Positions 52,068 through 62,588 of a DNA stretch of 64,000 bases are shown piece after piece. This DNA is from Myxococcales bacterium (GTDB lineage Bacteria > Myxococcota_A > Polyangia > Fen-1088). Below the pieces are notes generated by a model. The model was given only the letters and a program-made list of their open reading frames with translations. It searched no databases and was not told the origin of the DNA. Both the position numbers and the translations under genes were made by a program. The DNA lies in assembly GCA_003142855.1 (NCBI GenBank), contig PLNW01000077.1, positions 1 through 64,000 of the forward strand, read 5' to 3'. Each line of letters opens with the position of its first letter. Position 1 is the stretch's first letter.

Positions 52068-54056
52068 CTACCCATGGGCGGTGAAGTAGTCACGGAGCGC
52101 GTGGGCCGTCTTGGGTGTGATCCCTGGCACGGCCAGCAGATCCTCGAGCGAGGCTTCCCGGACTTTCTTCAGGCTGCCGAAGTGGCGCAGCAATTCGCGC
52201 TGGCGCGTAGGCCCGATGCCCGGAACCCGGGACAACTCCGAATGGATGGTGCGCTTCTTGCGCTGACTGCGATGAAAGGTCACGGCAAAGCGATGGGCCT
52301 CGTCGCGCAGGCGCTGCAGCACGAACATCTCCGCGCTGTTGGCCCGAATGGGAATCGCGTCCTTGGCCTGCGGCAAGAACACGCGGTCAGGTTGTTGTCC
52401 GGCTGGCCCAGCTGCGGCTGGCTTTTCGTCGGCCGCATCCACGCGCGGCGGAACCGGCGCGGTCGTGTCGCGTTCCTTGGCTAAAGCAATGATGGGCAGG
52501 CCTGCACCGGGCCGTACGTCGATGCCGGTGTCGCGCGCCGCTGCCAATGCCACACCCAGTTGTCCCTTGCCCCCGTCGACGACCAGCAGATCGGGCAGAC
52601 GCCAGGAATCCAATCGTTCTTCCTGCTGCATGCTTTCGCGCGCGCGACGGAACCGGCGCGACAGCACCTCGTACATGCAGGCAAAATCGTCGGGGCTCTC
52701 GGCCTGCCGGATCTTGTAGGTGCGGTAGCGCGATTTCTCGGGCTGGCCATCCACAAACACCACCAGCGACGCGACTGTCTCGGCGCCTTGAATGTGCGAG
52801 ATGTCGTAGCACTCGATCACGCGCGGAAGTCTGGGCAGGCCCAACCGTCGCTGCAGCCGACCCAAGGTGGCCTGCGCGTCGTCGCGCGTGTTGCGCCGGC
52901 TGGCGAAGCTGGCGGCCGCGTTCTTGCGCGCCAGCTCGACCAGATCGTGCCGGGGCCCGCGTGCCGGCACCAGGATCTCGACCTTCTTCCCGCGCCGGTC
53001 GCTCAGCCACTCGGCCTTGACATCAGCGTCGGCGATGGCGAAGGGCAAAAGCACCTCGTCGGGTGGCACCGGCACAAGATCGTAGTGCAGCCCGAGAAAG
53101 CTCGACAAGATCTCGGCGTCGGGGAATTCCTGACGCGCGAAAGAAAAGGCGCGACTCCCGATCATCTTGCCTTGCCGTACGGACATCACCACCACCTCGA
53201 GCGCCATGCCTTCGCGGTGAAAGCCGATGACGTCCTGGTCCAGCAGATCCGCCGACACCATCCGCTGCGACTGCAGGACCGTGTCCAGCGCCTGGATCTG
53301 GTCGCGCACAATGCTGGCGCGTTCGAATTGAGTCTGCCGTGCGGCTTCCTGCATGCGTGCGCGCAGCCCGGCCAAAAGCTCGTCGTTCTTGCCTTGCAAG
53401 AACAGGCGCACGTCGCGCACCTGCTCGGCGTAGTCGGCAGGCGAAACCGGCACGCAGCAAGGGCCAAGACAACGGTTGATCTGGCACTGCAGGCAGGGGC
53501 GGCTGCGGTGGTGCAGGACATGGTTGGTACACGTGCGCAGTCGAAAGTGGCGGTTGACCACGCGCAGGGTTTCCCGGCACGCGCCGGCCGAGTGGTAAGG
53601 GCCGAAGTACCAGGCGCCGTCGTCAGCCATGCGTCGCACGACCTCCAGGCGCGGCCACTCGACCCGCGGGTCCAGGCGCAGCGACAAGAAGTTCTTGTCG
53701 TCGGTCAGCTTGACGTTGAAGCGCGGTTGCTGGCGCTTGATGAGCGTGTTCTCCAGCAAGAGTGCTTCCTTCTCGTTGCTGGTCACTACGGTTTCGATGT
53801 CGGTCACCACGCTTTCCAGGAGCGGCACGAAATCCCGGGTGTCGCCCGAGGCTGGCTGGAAATACTGGCGCACGCGGTTGCGCAGATTGGCGGCCTTGCC
53901 GATGTACAGCGTCTTGCCGCGACGATCCTTCATTAGATACACGCCGGGATCGCTGGGCAGGCGATCCAGGACCTCGGCCAGGGGCTTGCGCGCAGGCGCG
54001 ATCTCCGCCTCGCGGAGCTGGCTGGGCTGGTTGGGGTTCTCGTCACCCTCGGACAT
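52068..54056 (-). CDS. uvrC: UvrABC excinuclease subunit C
   Basis: UvrC, 662 residues from the ATG at 54056 (54068 is an alternative). It makes the 3' and 5' incisions in nucleotide excision repair after UvrA/UvrB load. The N-terminal GIY-YIG nuclease reads PGVYLMKDRRGKTLYIGKAANLRNRVRQYF. A Cys-rich part (CLQCQINRCLGPC) and a UVR-like segment follow. The RNase H-like nuclease has IECYDISHIQG and LLVVDGGKGQLG, and two C-terminal helix-hairpin-helix motifs (SRVPGIGPTRQRELL; VPGITPKTAHAL). hflX ends 74 bases upstream. Confidence 0.95.
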   Translation of the reverse strand: MSEGDENPNQPSQLREAEIAPARKPLAEVLDRLPSDPGVYLMKDRRGKTLYIGKAANLRNRVRQYFQPASGDTRDFVPLLESVVTDIETVVTSNEKEALLLENTLIKRQQPRFNVKLTDDKNFLSLRLDPRVEWPRLEVVRRMADDGAWYFGPYHSAGACRETLRVVNRHFRLRTCTNHVLHHRSRPCLQCQINRCLGPCCVPVSPADYAEQVRDVRLFLQGKNDELLAGLRARMQEAARQTQFERASIVRDQIQALDTVLQSQRMVSADLLDQDVIGFHREGMALEVVVMSVRQGKMIGSRAFSFARQEFPDAEILSSFLGLHYDLVPVPPDEVLLPFAIADADVKAEWLSDRRGKKVEILVPARGPRHDLVELARKNAAASFASRRNTRDDAQATLGRLQRRLGLPRLPRVIECYDISHIQGAETVASLVVFVDGQPEKSRYRTYKIRQAESPDDFACMYEVLSRRFRRARESMQQEERLDSWRLPDLLVVDGGKGQLGVALAAARDTGIDVRPGAGLPIIALAKERDTTAPVPPRVDAADEKPAAAGPAGQQPDRVFLPQAKDAIPIRANSAEMFVLQRLRDEAHRFAVTFHRSQRKKRTIHSELSRVPGIGPTRQRELLRHFGSLKKVREASLEDLLAVPGITPKTAHALRDYFTAHG

Positions 54057-54130
54057 CAGGGCAAGCATACCTCTGTTCCGCCGTGTGCGGCTTGACGCCG
54101 GAAAGATGCGGTGGCTACATTCCGGCTCTC

Positions 54131-55525
54131 TCAGGCGGCGCGCAGGCGTTCGAGCACCGCGGGGTGAGCGCGCACGTCGAAGATGATGACGTCCTCCTGA
54201 TAGCGTTCGCCCAACACCTCGCACGAGGCGAATATCTCGCTGCGAAGCTGCTGGCGATGGTAGGGCACACGAACCTCGCCCTGCACCAGATCGCGAGAAA
54301 AGAAGGCGCACAGGCGCATGCGCAACCGGGCCACGTCCTCGGGCCGGCGCGCCGACATGACGAACGCCTCGGGCCAACGCTCGGTAAGCGCGCGCGCCGC
54401 CGCTGCTTCGGCCGCCGCATCACCAACGCGATCGATCTTGTTGAAGATGATGAGGCGGGGAATGTCGGCGGCACCGATGTCCGCCAAGACCTCGGTGGTG
54501 ACGTCGAGCTGGCGCGCAAACCCTGGATCCGAGGCGTCCACGACGTGCGCCAGCAGGCCGGCCTCCAGGGCCTCGTCGAGCGTGCTCTTGAACGATGTGA
54601 CCAAGCCGTGCGGCAGCTTGTCGATGAAACCGACCGTGTCGGACACCAAGATGCGTGGATGCGCTTCGGGCGTGAGCGCGCGCACTGTGGTGTCGAGCGT
54701 GGCAAACAATTTGTCGGCGACGTACACCTCGCTGCCGGTCAGCCCGCGCATCAGCGTCGACTTGCCCGCGTTGGTGTAGCCCACCAGGGCGACTCGACTC
54801 ATGTCGCGGCGCCGCGCCCGCTGCGTGTCTTGCTCGGCTGCCAGCGACGTCAACTCGCTGGTCAACTCGGCGATGCGATCGCGAATCTTCCGCCGGTCCA
54901 GCTCTATGCTGGATTCGCCGGCTCCCTTGCCGCCGATTCCGCCGCGCTGTCGATCCTTACCCGCGCCCATCTCGCGCAGACGCGGCGCCATATACTGCAG
55001 GCGTACGATCTCGACCTGGGCCTTGGCCACGCGCGAACGGGCGTGCCGGCGAAAGATCTCCAGGATCACGGCCGTCCGATCCATGACCTCGGCGCCCGTT
55101 GCCTTTTCCAGATTGCGCGCCTGCGAAGGACTGATGTCGTGATCGACCAGCACGACCTTGACCGGCGCTGCCGGGGTCGCAAGGTCCCCGGCCGTCCCGG
55201 GCACGCCGGCCTGCTCGTCATCGGTCCCGCGCAAGGCCGGTGCTTCGGCCGTCTCGCGCTCCTCGTCGTCGTCGCCCAGAGATGCGTCACCACCGCCGGT
55301 CAGCGCCGCGAGTTCCTTGAGCTTGCCTTTGCCGACCACGGTGCCGGTGTGAAACGAATGTCGCCGCTGCGTGATGGTGGCAACCACGGTCAGTCCCAGC
55401 GTGCGCGCCAGCCGATTCAGTTCAGCGACCGACGAGCCGAACGAAGCGTCGTCGACTCCGTGCAGTTGCACGGCAACCAACACCGCCCGCGGCGGGCCTG
55501 ATTCTGCTTTGTGCGGGCTGGGCAT
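54131..55525 (-). CDS. hflX: Ribosome-associated GTPase HflX
   Basis: HflX, 464 residues from the ATG at 55525. It splits stalled or stressed ribosomes and binds GTP. The N-terminal domain starts AVLVAVQLHGVDD, with an acidic insert of about 50 residues (GDASLGDDDEERETAEAPAL region), then LVDHDISPSQARNLEKATGAEVMDRTAVILEIFRRHARSR. The G domain has G1 GYTNAGKST, LFATLDTTVRA, SDTVGFIDKLPHGLV and FNKID. It is in the same direction as uvrC, and an ATP-binding activity is also known in the family. Confidence 0.93.
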   Translation of the reverse strand: MPSPHKAESGPPRAVLVAVQLHGVDDASFGSSVAELNRLARTLGLTVVATITQRRHSFHTGTVVGKGKLKELAALTGGGDASLGDDDEERETAEAPALRGTDDEQAGVPGTAGDLATPAAPVKVVLVDHDISPSQARNLEKATGAEVMDRTAVILEIFRRHARSRVAKAQVEIVRLQYMAPRLREMGAGKDRQRGGIGGKGAGESSIELDRRKIRDRIAELTSELTSLAAEQDTQRARRRDMSRVALVGYTNAGKSTLMRGLTGSEVYVADKLFATLDTTVRALTPEAHPRILVSDTVGFIDKLPHGLVTSFKSTLDEALEAGLLAHVVDASDPGFARQLDVTTEVLADIGAADIPRLIIFNKIDRVGDAAAEAAAARALTERWPEAFVMSARRPEDVARLRMRLCAFFSRDLVQGEVRVPYHRQQLRSEIFASCEVLGERYQEDVIIFDVRAHPAVLERLRAA

Positions 55526-55646
55526 TGGCAGCGGAGTATAGAAGACCCTGGCCGCCAAGCACGGCATGAAGTGGCCAGGCCGAGCCAATGAAGCTACGTC
55601 GAGTAGGCGCGGCGCCGGTTTCCATCCGGCGTAGGATGCGGTTATC

Positions 55647-56291
55647 TTGCCTCAGGCCAAGCCCGTCGCGCGCAACGACCTTGCGGAAATCTACGACCGT
55701 CGCTTCTTTACCGAGTACGGGAGCGCCAACCCGGTGTACGCCCGTTGCTGCGCATCGATCGCGGGAGAGATCGCCCGACGCTTCCAACCCAGAAGCGCGG
55801 TCGACTGGGGATGTGGTGCGGGTCTTCACGTGGCGGTTCTGCAGCAACTTGGCGTCGCTGTTATCGGCATAGACGGGGTTGACTGGCCCCCGGACCTGCG
55901 CGCGCCCCATGTTGAAATCCGGCGCGCCGATCTTCGCGATCCGATTCGCGATGGGCTCGTCCCGCCCTCCCATGATCTCTCGCTCTGCCTCGACGTGTTG
56001 GAGCACCTGCCTGAAGCAGACGCCGCGCGCGCGACCGAGACCATCACCCGCGGCGCCCAGTTGCTCGTGCTTTCCTGCGCCCCGCCAGGCCAGGGCGGTC
56101 ATCACCACGTGAACGAGCAGCCGCGCCGATACTGGATCGCCCGCCTCGCCGCGATCGGGTGGAGCTATTCCCGTCGCGAGACCGGTGCGCTGGAAAGCGC
56201 CTTTCTCAGCCGCCGCGAGATCCTGCCGCTGAGCTGGATGTACCACAACCTGTGCGTGTACCGCCCCACCCGCGGCCGCAGCATGGATTGA
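55647..56291 (+). CDS. Class I SAM-dependent methyltransferase
   Basis: A 214-residue methyltransferase with a TTG start. It has SAM motif I AVDWGCGAGLH (51-61), GVAVIGIDGVD, LRDPIRDGLVPPSHDLSLCLDVLEHLPEADAARA and LVLSCAPPGQGGHHHVNEQPRRYW. The conserved EHLPE/His pattern is typical of small-molecule methyltransferases. No partner gene identifies the substrate. The upstream hflX gene runs in the opposite direction. Confidence 0.75.
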   Translation: MPQAKPVARNDLAEIYDRRFFTEYGSANPVYARCCASIAGEIARRFQPRSAVDWGCGAGLHVAVLQQLGVAVIGIDGVDWPPDLRAPHVEIRRADLRDPIRDGLVPPSHDLSLCLDVLEHLPEADAARATETITRGAQLLVLSCAPPGQGGHHHVNEQPRRYWIARLAAIGWSYSRRETGALESAFLSRREILPLSWMYHNLCVYRPTRGRSMD

Positions 56292-56336
56292 GGGCATAGC
56301 CTTGCAGTCTCCCGCGCCCGTAGCTAACGTGGGCTC

Positions 56337-57113
56337 ATGAAGAAATCCCCGCGGCGTCTTGTGCTGGCCTTGCTGGCCGGTGCGGCTTTGCTGGTTGCGG
56401 GGGCGTATTTCGCGGCCCACGCAGCACCGCGCCCGGCGGCCTACCTGACCTGGTACGGACAATCGTGCTTTCTGCTGGAAAGCGCCAGCGGAACGCGCGT
56501 GGTGATGGATCCGATTCCCAGCAACATCGGCTACCTGCCTCCTGCTGATCTGCACGCCGACGCGGTCACGGTCAGCCACGAGCACCAAGACCACAACAAC
56601 GTGGCCCTGGTGCGCGGCAAGCCCAAGATCCTGCGCGGGCTGACGCCCGACAAGAAGGGCTGGATGAAGATCGACGAGAAGATCAAGGATATCTCCATCC
56701 GCTCGGTCGGCGTCTATCACGACGACAAGAAGGGCGCCGAGATCGGCCTCAATACAGTGTTCGTGTTCGAAGTGGGCGGCGTGCGCATCGCGCACCTGGG
56801 CGATTTGGGCCACATCCTGACCGACGAGCAGATCTCTGCCATCGGCTCGGTCGATGTCGTGCTGGTTCCGGTAGGCGGCGTGTGGACCGTGGACGCGCAC
56901 AAGGCCACCGAAGTCGTGGACCAGATTCGCCCGCGTCTGGTGACGGTTCCCATGCACTACCGCACCGACGCGCTGACCATCAAGGAACTGGCCACCGTCG
57001 ACGGTTTCCTAGCCGGCCGCTCCAATGTGCGGCACGAAACCGGTACCCGACTGGCCATCACCGGGCTTCGCTCGCGACCCTCGGCCGAGACCGTGGTACT
57101 GCGCTATCAGTAG
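56337..57113 (+). CDS. Exported MBL-fold metallo-hydrolase
   Basis: A 258-residue protein. A signal peptide or anchor (LVLALLAGAALLVAGAYFA) is followed by a UlaG-like metallo-β-lactamase fold: TVSHEHQDHNNV (H81-x-H83-x-D85-H86, metal-binding), AHLGDLGHILTDEQI and PMHYRT. The mature part begins near APRPAAYLTWYGQSCFLLE. Substrates are unknown; the family includes lactonases and phosphodiesterases. The next gene, a protease, starts 39 bases downstream on the same strand and may be co-transcribed. Confidence 0.85.
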   Translation: MKKSPRRLVLALLAGAALLVAGAYFAAHAAPRPAAYLTWYGQSCFLLESASGTRVVMDPIPSNIGYLPPADLHADAVTVSHEHQDHNNVALVRGKPKILRGLTPDKKGWMKIDEKIKDISIRSVGVYHDDKKGAEIGLNTVFVFEVGGVRIAHLGDLGHILTDEQISAIGSVDVVLVPVGGVWTVDAHKATEVVDQIRPRLVTVPMHYRTDALTIKELATVDGFLAGRSNVRHETGTRLAITGLRSRPSAETVVLRYQ

Positions 57114-57152
57114 AACGCGCTGGCCTGCGCAGTCGTGTCATAATGCCCGCCC

Positions 57153-58463
57153 ATGCGGCACCATCTGCTTCCCCGCTCCCGAATCCTGCTCTTCGCTTTG
57201 GCCGGGCTGTGTGCCTTTGCCGGAGGCATGGTGGCCAGTCGACCCAGTCGCGCAGGGCGCTTCGACCCGTATCACAAGCTGGGCGTCTTCACCAAGGTGC
57301 TCTCCTATATCGAAAACAACTACGTCGAGGACGTCCCCGAGACCGAGTTGATGTACGGAGCCGCGCGCGGCCTGACCGAAGCCCTGGATCCCCACTCGCG
57401 CTTCATGGATCCCGAGGAATACGACCGCCTGAAGAAAGAGACTGAAGGCGACGCGGAGATCACGGGCATCGGCATCGACCTGGAAAAGCGCAAGCGTGGC
57501 TTCGTGGTCGTGTCGCCCATCGAAGGCTCGCCCGCCTTCCGCGCCGGCATCGAGTCCGGCGACGTCATCGACCGCATCGACGGCGTGGAGGCCGGCCCGC
57601 TCGACTGGAACGACGCGGTGGCGCGCATCCAGGGCCCGGCGGGTAGCGAGGTGGTGCTGGTCATCAGTCGCGGCGGGCGCGCGCTCACCTTCAAGATCCG
57701 GCGCGAGAAGTTCGAGGTCAAGGCGGTGGAGTGGCGCATGCTCGACGACGGCTACGGCTACATCAAGCTACGCCTGTTCTCGGCCATAGCCGACGCCAAG
57801 GTCTTGGAGGGACTGCAGGACATCCAGACCCGCAGCGTTTCTGTGGGCGGCATCAAGGGACTCATCTTGGATCTGCGCCACAACCCAGGCGGGCTTTTGG
57901 ATCAGGGCGTCAAAGTGGCTGACCGGTTCGTGTCCGAAGGTCTCATCGTGCGTACCGTGGGCAAGGGCGGCAAAGAGATGGACCGCCAGATGGCGCACAC
58001 GCGCGGCACCTGGCTGGGCTTCCCCATGGTGGTCCTGGTCGACGGCGCCTCTGCGTCGGCGGCCGAGATCGTGGCCGGTGCCCTGCAAGATCACCAGCGT
58101 GCGGTGGTCATGGGCACGCAGACCTTTGGCAAAGGCTCGGTGCAGACGGTGATGACCATCGACGGCTGCGGGGCCAAACCCTGCGGGCTCAAGCTCACCG
58201 TCTCGCGCTACTACACGCCCAGCGGCCGTTCCATCCAAAGCCAGGGAATCACACCCAACGTCGTGGTGGAGGCCACGGCCCCGGCCCCCGACGGGGCTGA
58301 CGCCGAGATGGTCCGCGAGCGCAACATGGAACGTCACCTGCGCAACGAGCAGGGCGAGAAACCTGAAGAGCACAAGCGCCTGACCGACCACCAGCTGCAG
58401 GTCGCGCTCGACTACCTAAAATCGTGGGCCGTTTTTTCAAAGCAATCTGCTAAAAAGGGCTAA
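57153..58463 (+). CDS. C-terminal processing protease, S41 (CtpA/Prc-like)
   Basis: A 436-residue serine protease. An N-terminal helix (RILLFALAGLCAFAGGMVA) exports or anchors it. A PDZ domain (about 105-190; GSPAFRAGIESGDVIDRIDGVEAG) is followed by the catalytic domain: DLRHNPGGLL, VLVDGASASAAEIVAGALQDHQRAVVMGTQTFGKGSVQT, with catalytic Ser and Lys. It should cut periplasmic or secreted substrates at their C-terminus. A basic extension (DADAEMVRERNMERHLRNEQGEKP..) is present at the C-terminus. It lies 39 bases after the metallo-hydrolase gene. Confidence 0.93.
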   Translation: MRHHLLPRSRILLFALAGLCAFAGGMVASRPSRAGRFDPYHKLGVFTKVLSYIENNYVEDVPETELMYGAARGLTEALDPHSRFMDPEEYDRLKKETEGDAEITGIGIDLEKRKRGFVVVSPIEGSPAFRAGIESGDVIDRIDGVEAGPLDWNDAVARIQGPAGSEVVLVISRGGRALTFKIRREKFEVKAVEWRMLDDGYGYIKLRLFSAIADAKVLEGLQDIQTRSVSVGGIKGLILDLRHNPGGLLDQGVKVADRFVSEGLIVRTVGKGGKEMDRQMAHTRGTWLGFPMVVLVDGASASAAEIVAGALQDHQRAVVMGTQTFGKGSVQTVMTIDGCGAKPCGLKLTVSRYYTPSGRSIQSQGITPNVVVEATAPAPDGADAEMVRERNMERHLRNEQGEKPEEHKRLTDHQLQVALDYLKSWAVFSKQSAKKG

Positions 58464-58506
58464 TTCGCGACGCCAAACGCGCCGCATTAACCAAAAGGAG
58501 AGCACG

Positions 58507-59577
58507 ATGGTTTCCTGTGAGAAATGCGGGCACCAGAATCTTCCCAGTTCCACCACTTGCTCCAAGTGCGGTGCTCTTCTGCCCGCGGTGGCTCCGGCCG
58601 GGCCGCCGCGCATCGACAGCGTGGACGAGTATGCACGCCAGATGGCGGTGCGAGAGGCAGTTCGCAAACGCAACCGGATGGTCCTGCTTGCCGTCATTGC
58701 CGTGGTGGTGGTCGCTGTGGGTTACCTGCAAATGAAGGAGCGCCACCGCAAGGCGGTCGCGCAGGAGAAGCTGCGCACCTTTGAAACCTGGGCCGAGATG
58801 GAAAAACGTGAAACCGGCTCGTTCTGGAATTGCGTGATGGCCAGCGAGGTCGACGTCGGAATGTTCACCAAGGCCGAGCAGTTCCAGCAGCGTATCGAGT
58901 CAGCCTACTTCACCCAGCAAAAGACCTTTTCCGACTACCTGACCACCGAATGCGTGCCCAAGATCGAACGCGCGCGACAGTCCTTCGGCGGGCTGCGGGA
59001 TGCTCCGACTGAGCTGGCCGGCCCCATCGAGAAATACCGCGACACTTTACCCAAGCTGCAATCGGGCCTGGAGGACTACGCGGAGAAACTCAAGAACCGC
59101 GGCACGGTCAAAGACGTGGACCAGCTCATCCAGGAGACCGGCAATGCCTGGCACTCGACCCCAGACCCCACACCCGAAGCGGTGGCCTTCGAAAAGTTCC
59201 TTTACTGCGCGGTTCCCGGTCTAGCCAAAATGAAGGACGCCCAGGCCCTGCTCGAGTTCCTGGCCGACCAGTGCTTCAAGAAGGATCCGGTGGCGTTCAT
59301 GGACAAGGTGCGCGCCGACTGCGGCGGTCTACTCAACGTTATGGACAAGGAAGCCAAGGTGAATCCCAAGTCGGTCCCCACGTGGAAGACCACCCGCAAG
59401 CTGTTCTTCGAGGAGGACGCACGCCAGCTCCAAGCTTGGGAGAGCTGTGGCAAGCGGTCGCGCAAGGGTAAGAAGAAGGAAGATCTGGAGAACTTCCTCC
59501 TGACCGTGAACGACTACATGGCTGCACGCATTGGCGTGGCCAGTGCGGCTCGGGATATCGCTCAGGGAGGCAAGTAG
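58507..59577 (+). CDS. Zinc-ribbon membrane protein, unknown
   Basis: A 356-residue protein. An N-terminal zinc ribbon (C4, C7, C18, C21; MVSCEKCGHQ..CSKCGALL) is followed by a hydrophobic segment (58-75). The extracytoplasmic part of about 280 residues is helical and charged, with cysteines (WNCVMASEVD, TTECVPK, LYCAVPG, DQCFKKD, ADCGGLL, ESCGKRS). Its distribution suggests a sensor- or scaffold-like protein. I recognise no catalytic motif. It follows the protease gene by 43 bases on the same strand and has a good ribosome site (AAAAGGAGAG). Confidence 0.7.
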   Translation: MVSCEKCGHQNLPSSTTCSKCGALLPAVAPAGPPRIDSVDEYARQMAVREAVRKRNRMVLLAVIAVVVVAVGYLQMKERHRKAVAQEKLRTFETWAEMEKRETGSFWNCVMASEVDVGMFTKAEQFQQRIESAYFTQQKTFSDYLTTECVPKIERARQSFGGLRDAPTELAGPIEKYRDTLPKLQSGLEDYAEKLKNRGTVKDVDQLIQETGNAWHSTPDPTPEAVAFEKFLYCAVPGLAKMKDAQALLEFLADQCFKKDPVAFMDKVRADCGGLLNVMDKEAKVNPKSVPTWKTTRKLFFEEDARQLQAWESCGKRSRKGKKKEDLENFLLTVNDYMAARIGVASAARDIAQGGK

Positions 59578-59633
59578 CGGAAGTTGCGCAGGCGGCGAAG
59601 TTGCAGAATGTCCGATTCCCTCTCCCCGCTGTA

Positions 59634-59660
59634 GGCGGCTGAGAACACAGAGGGGAGAGG
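59634..59660 (-). repeat. Dispersed intergenic repeat, core only, copy C
   Basis: On the minus strand the core reads CCTCTCCCCTCTGTGTTCTC followed by AGCCGCC. It differs by one or two bases over 24 from the core at 44829-44852 and by a few more from 2595-2622. The flanks do not match, so this is a partial copy. It lies in the 113-base gap before the HAD gene. Confidence 0.45.
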
Positions 59661-59690
59661 GGGGGGCACAAAGGGATCGGCTGCGGCCGG

Positions 59691-60248
59691 CTACATCCGC
59701 CGTACGTCCACTGAACGCATGCCGGCGCGGCGGGCGGCTTCCAGACCCAAGTCAGTGTCCTCGTAAACCGTGCACGTGGCGGGCTCCACGCCCAGTCGGC
59801 GCGCGGCCTCAAGGAACACGTCAGGCTCTGGTTTGTGCCGGCGGGTATCCTCTGCTGTCACCACCACGGGAAACCAGTCGAGCACGCCGATCTGCGAGAG
59901 GGTCTTCTCGACCATGCGGCGCTGGCCGCCCGAGGCCACGGCCATGGGCAACCGGCCCCGACTCGCACGCGCCACCTCCACCACCTTGGCGATGGGCCTG
60001 ACCTCGTTGATCTTGCGCTCGAACGCCAGCGCCTTGTCGCGCACCAACGCGTTCACGTCGAGCCACCTCCCCGCCTCGCCGCACAGTTCGATCACGATCT
60101 TGTCCGTGGGCATGCCGCCCATGGCGTAAAAGCGATCCTCGGGAAACGCGATGCCGTATGGCCGCAAGACCTCCAGCCAAGCCTGGTAGTGGGCCGGCAT
60201 GGTGTCGGCCAGGGTTCCGTCGCAGTCGAAGATGAGCGCCTGAGTCAC
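59691..60248 (-). CDS. HAD-family phosphatase, β-phosphoglucomutase-like
   Basis: A 185-residue HAD hydrolase. Motif I is DCDGTLADTMPAHYQAW (D8 and D10), with a helical cap from about 20 to 80, motif II VASGGQRR and motif III KPEPDVFLEAARRLGV. Motif IV is YEDTDLGLEAARRAGMRSVDV. The cap and the EDTDLGLEAARRAG pattern resemble β-phosphoglucomutase and sugar-phosphatase members. The substrate is not clear. It is a single gene; 60249-60388 separates it from ychF. Confidence 0.85.
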   Translation of the reverse strand: MTQALIFDCDGTLADTMPAHYQAWLEVLRPYGIAFPEDRFYAMGGMPTDKIVIELCGEAGRWLDVNALVRDKALAFERKINEVRPIAKVVEVARASRGRLPMAVASGGQRRMVEKTLSQIGVLDWFPVVVTAEDTRRHKPEPDVFLEAARRLGVEPATCTVYEDTDLGLEAARRAGMRSVDVRRM

Positions 60249-60388
60249 AACGCTGTCTCATAGCAGAGATCGGAAACACAACCGCGTCAGATTCCCATTA
60301 CCGTCCCAAAAGCATAATTCGGCGTCTTCGCTCCTGGATCGGAGCTTTGCCATTGACCGACTCAGAGAAGGCGCGCTAGGACGCCGAC

Positions 60389-61430
<1,042 letters not shown>

Positions 61431-61441
<11 letters not shown>

Positions 61442-62546
61442 TTTCGTCGTCCAGCGGAAGCCGGCGATTGCCCCAGCGGCCAGGGGCGCCGGCAAAGACA
61501 CCGGGGCACGCGGCGCCGCAGGCGATGCAATGACCGTCGTCGGTGAGGTTCCAGGCCGTGATTTCATAACAATCGCGGCCCACCAGCCGGGTGCCGCAGT
61601 TCGCGCAGTTCGTGTTGCCGCCGGTCTCGTCGCGCACGTTGCCGGTGTACACGTAGCGCAAGCCATTGCCGATCGCGATGTGGCGTGCGCGGGTCAGGGT
61701 TTCGGGTGATGTGGGCGGTTTGTCGCGCATGCGAAAGTCGGCGTGAAAGGCCGAAAAGTGTAGCGGCACATCGGGCCCGAGGTTGGCGTGCATCCAGCGA
61801 GTCATCTGGTCCAGCTCGCCGTCGCTGTCGTTCTCGCCAGGAATCAGCAGCGTGGTGACTTCAAGCCAAACCTTGGTCTGCTCGCGCAGAAACACCAGCG
61901 TGTCGAGCACGGTGGCCAGATCGCCGGCGCATAGCTCGCGATAGAAACGGTCGGTGAACGCTTTCAGGTCCACATTGGCGGCGTCGATGCGGCGATAGAA
62001 CTCGGCGCGCGGGGCCGGGCAGACGTACCCGGCCGTCACTGCCACGGTCTTGATGCCGCGCTCGTGGCAGGCGTCAGCCACGTCGATGGCGTATTCGTGA
62101 AACACCACTGGATCGTTGTAGGTCATGGCCACGCTGGGGCAGCCGTGCCGCTGCGCCGCCTCAGCGATTTCGCCGGGTGAAGCGGCCGCGCACATGCTCT
62201 CCACTTCGCGCGAGCGGGTGCTCTCCCAGTTCTGGCAAAACTTGCACGCCAGGTTGCAGCCGGCGGTGCCAAAGGACAGCACCGGTGTGCCAGGCAGGAA
62301 GTGATAGAGCGGCTTCTTCTCGATGGGATCCACGCAGAATCCGGTCGAGCGACCATAGCTGGTGAGTACGATTCTCCCGTCCTGGCAGGCGCGCACAAAA
62401 CACAGGCCGCGCTGGCCCTCACGCAAACGGCAGAAGCGCGGACACAGCTCGCACACCACATGCTCTTCGCCGTCACGACGGAAGTATCTGGTGGCCACCG
62501 ATGCGGGATGGCTCGACTGGCGCGACGCCTTGTGCGACGGGCTCAA
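61431..62546 (-). CDS. AmmeMemoRadiSam-system radical SAM enzyme
   Basis: About 371 residues from the TTG at 62546, which has GAGG some ten bases upstream and avoids the divergent gene that begins at 62589. An N-terminal Cys-rich part ([21 protein letters not shown]) precedes the radical SAM cluster C97-x3-C101-x2-C104 ([11 protein letters not shown]) and [24 protein letters not shown]-terminal zinc-ribbon-like part has NCANCGTRL and [11 protein letters not shown]. This group is named for its link with Memo and AMMECR1 proteins. The Memo gene is divergent, 42 bases away. Confidence 0.88.
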
Positions 62547-62588
62547 CGTTTGGTGTCCTCGCGACAAATACGCAGTAAAGTATAGGTC

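Noticed and set aside
52560-53936. Plus-strand open frame of 458 codons opposite uvrC
   Set aside because: UvrC with its nuclease motifs is on the minus strand; the antisense frame has no domain.
55422-56957. Minus-strand open frame of 511 codons over hflX, the methyltransferase and the metallo-hydrolase
   Set aside because: Three genes with family motifs lie in it, so it is a GC shadow.
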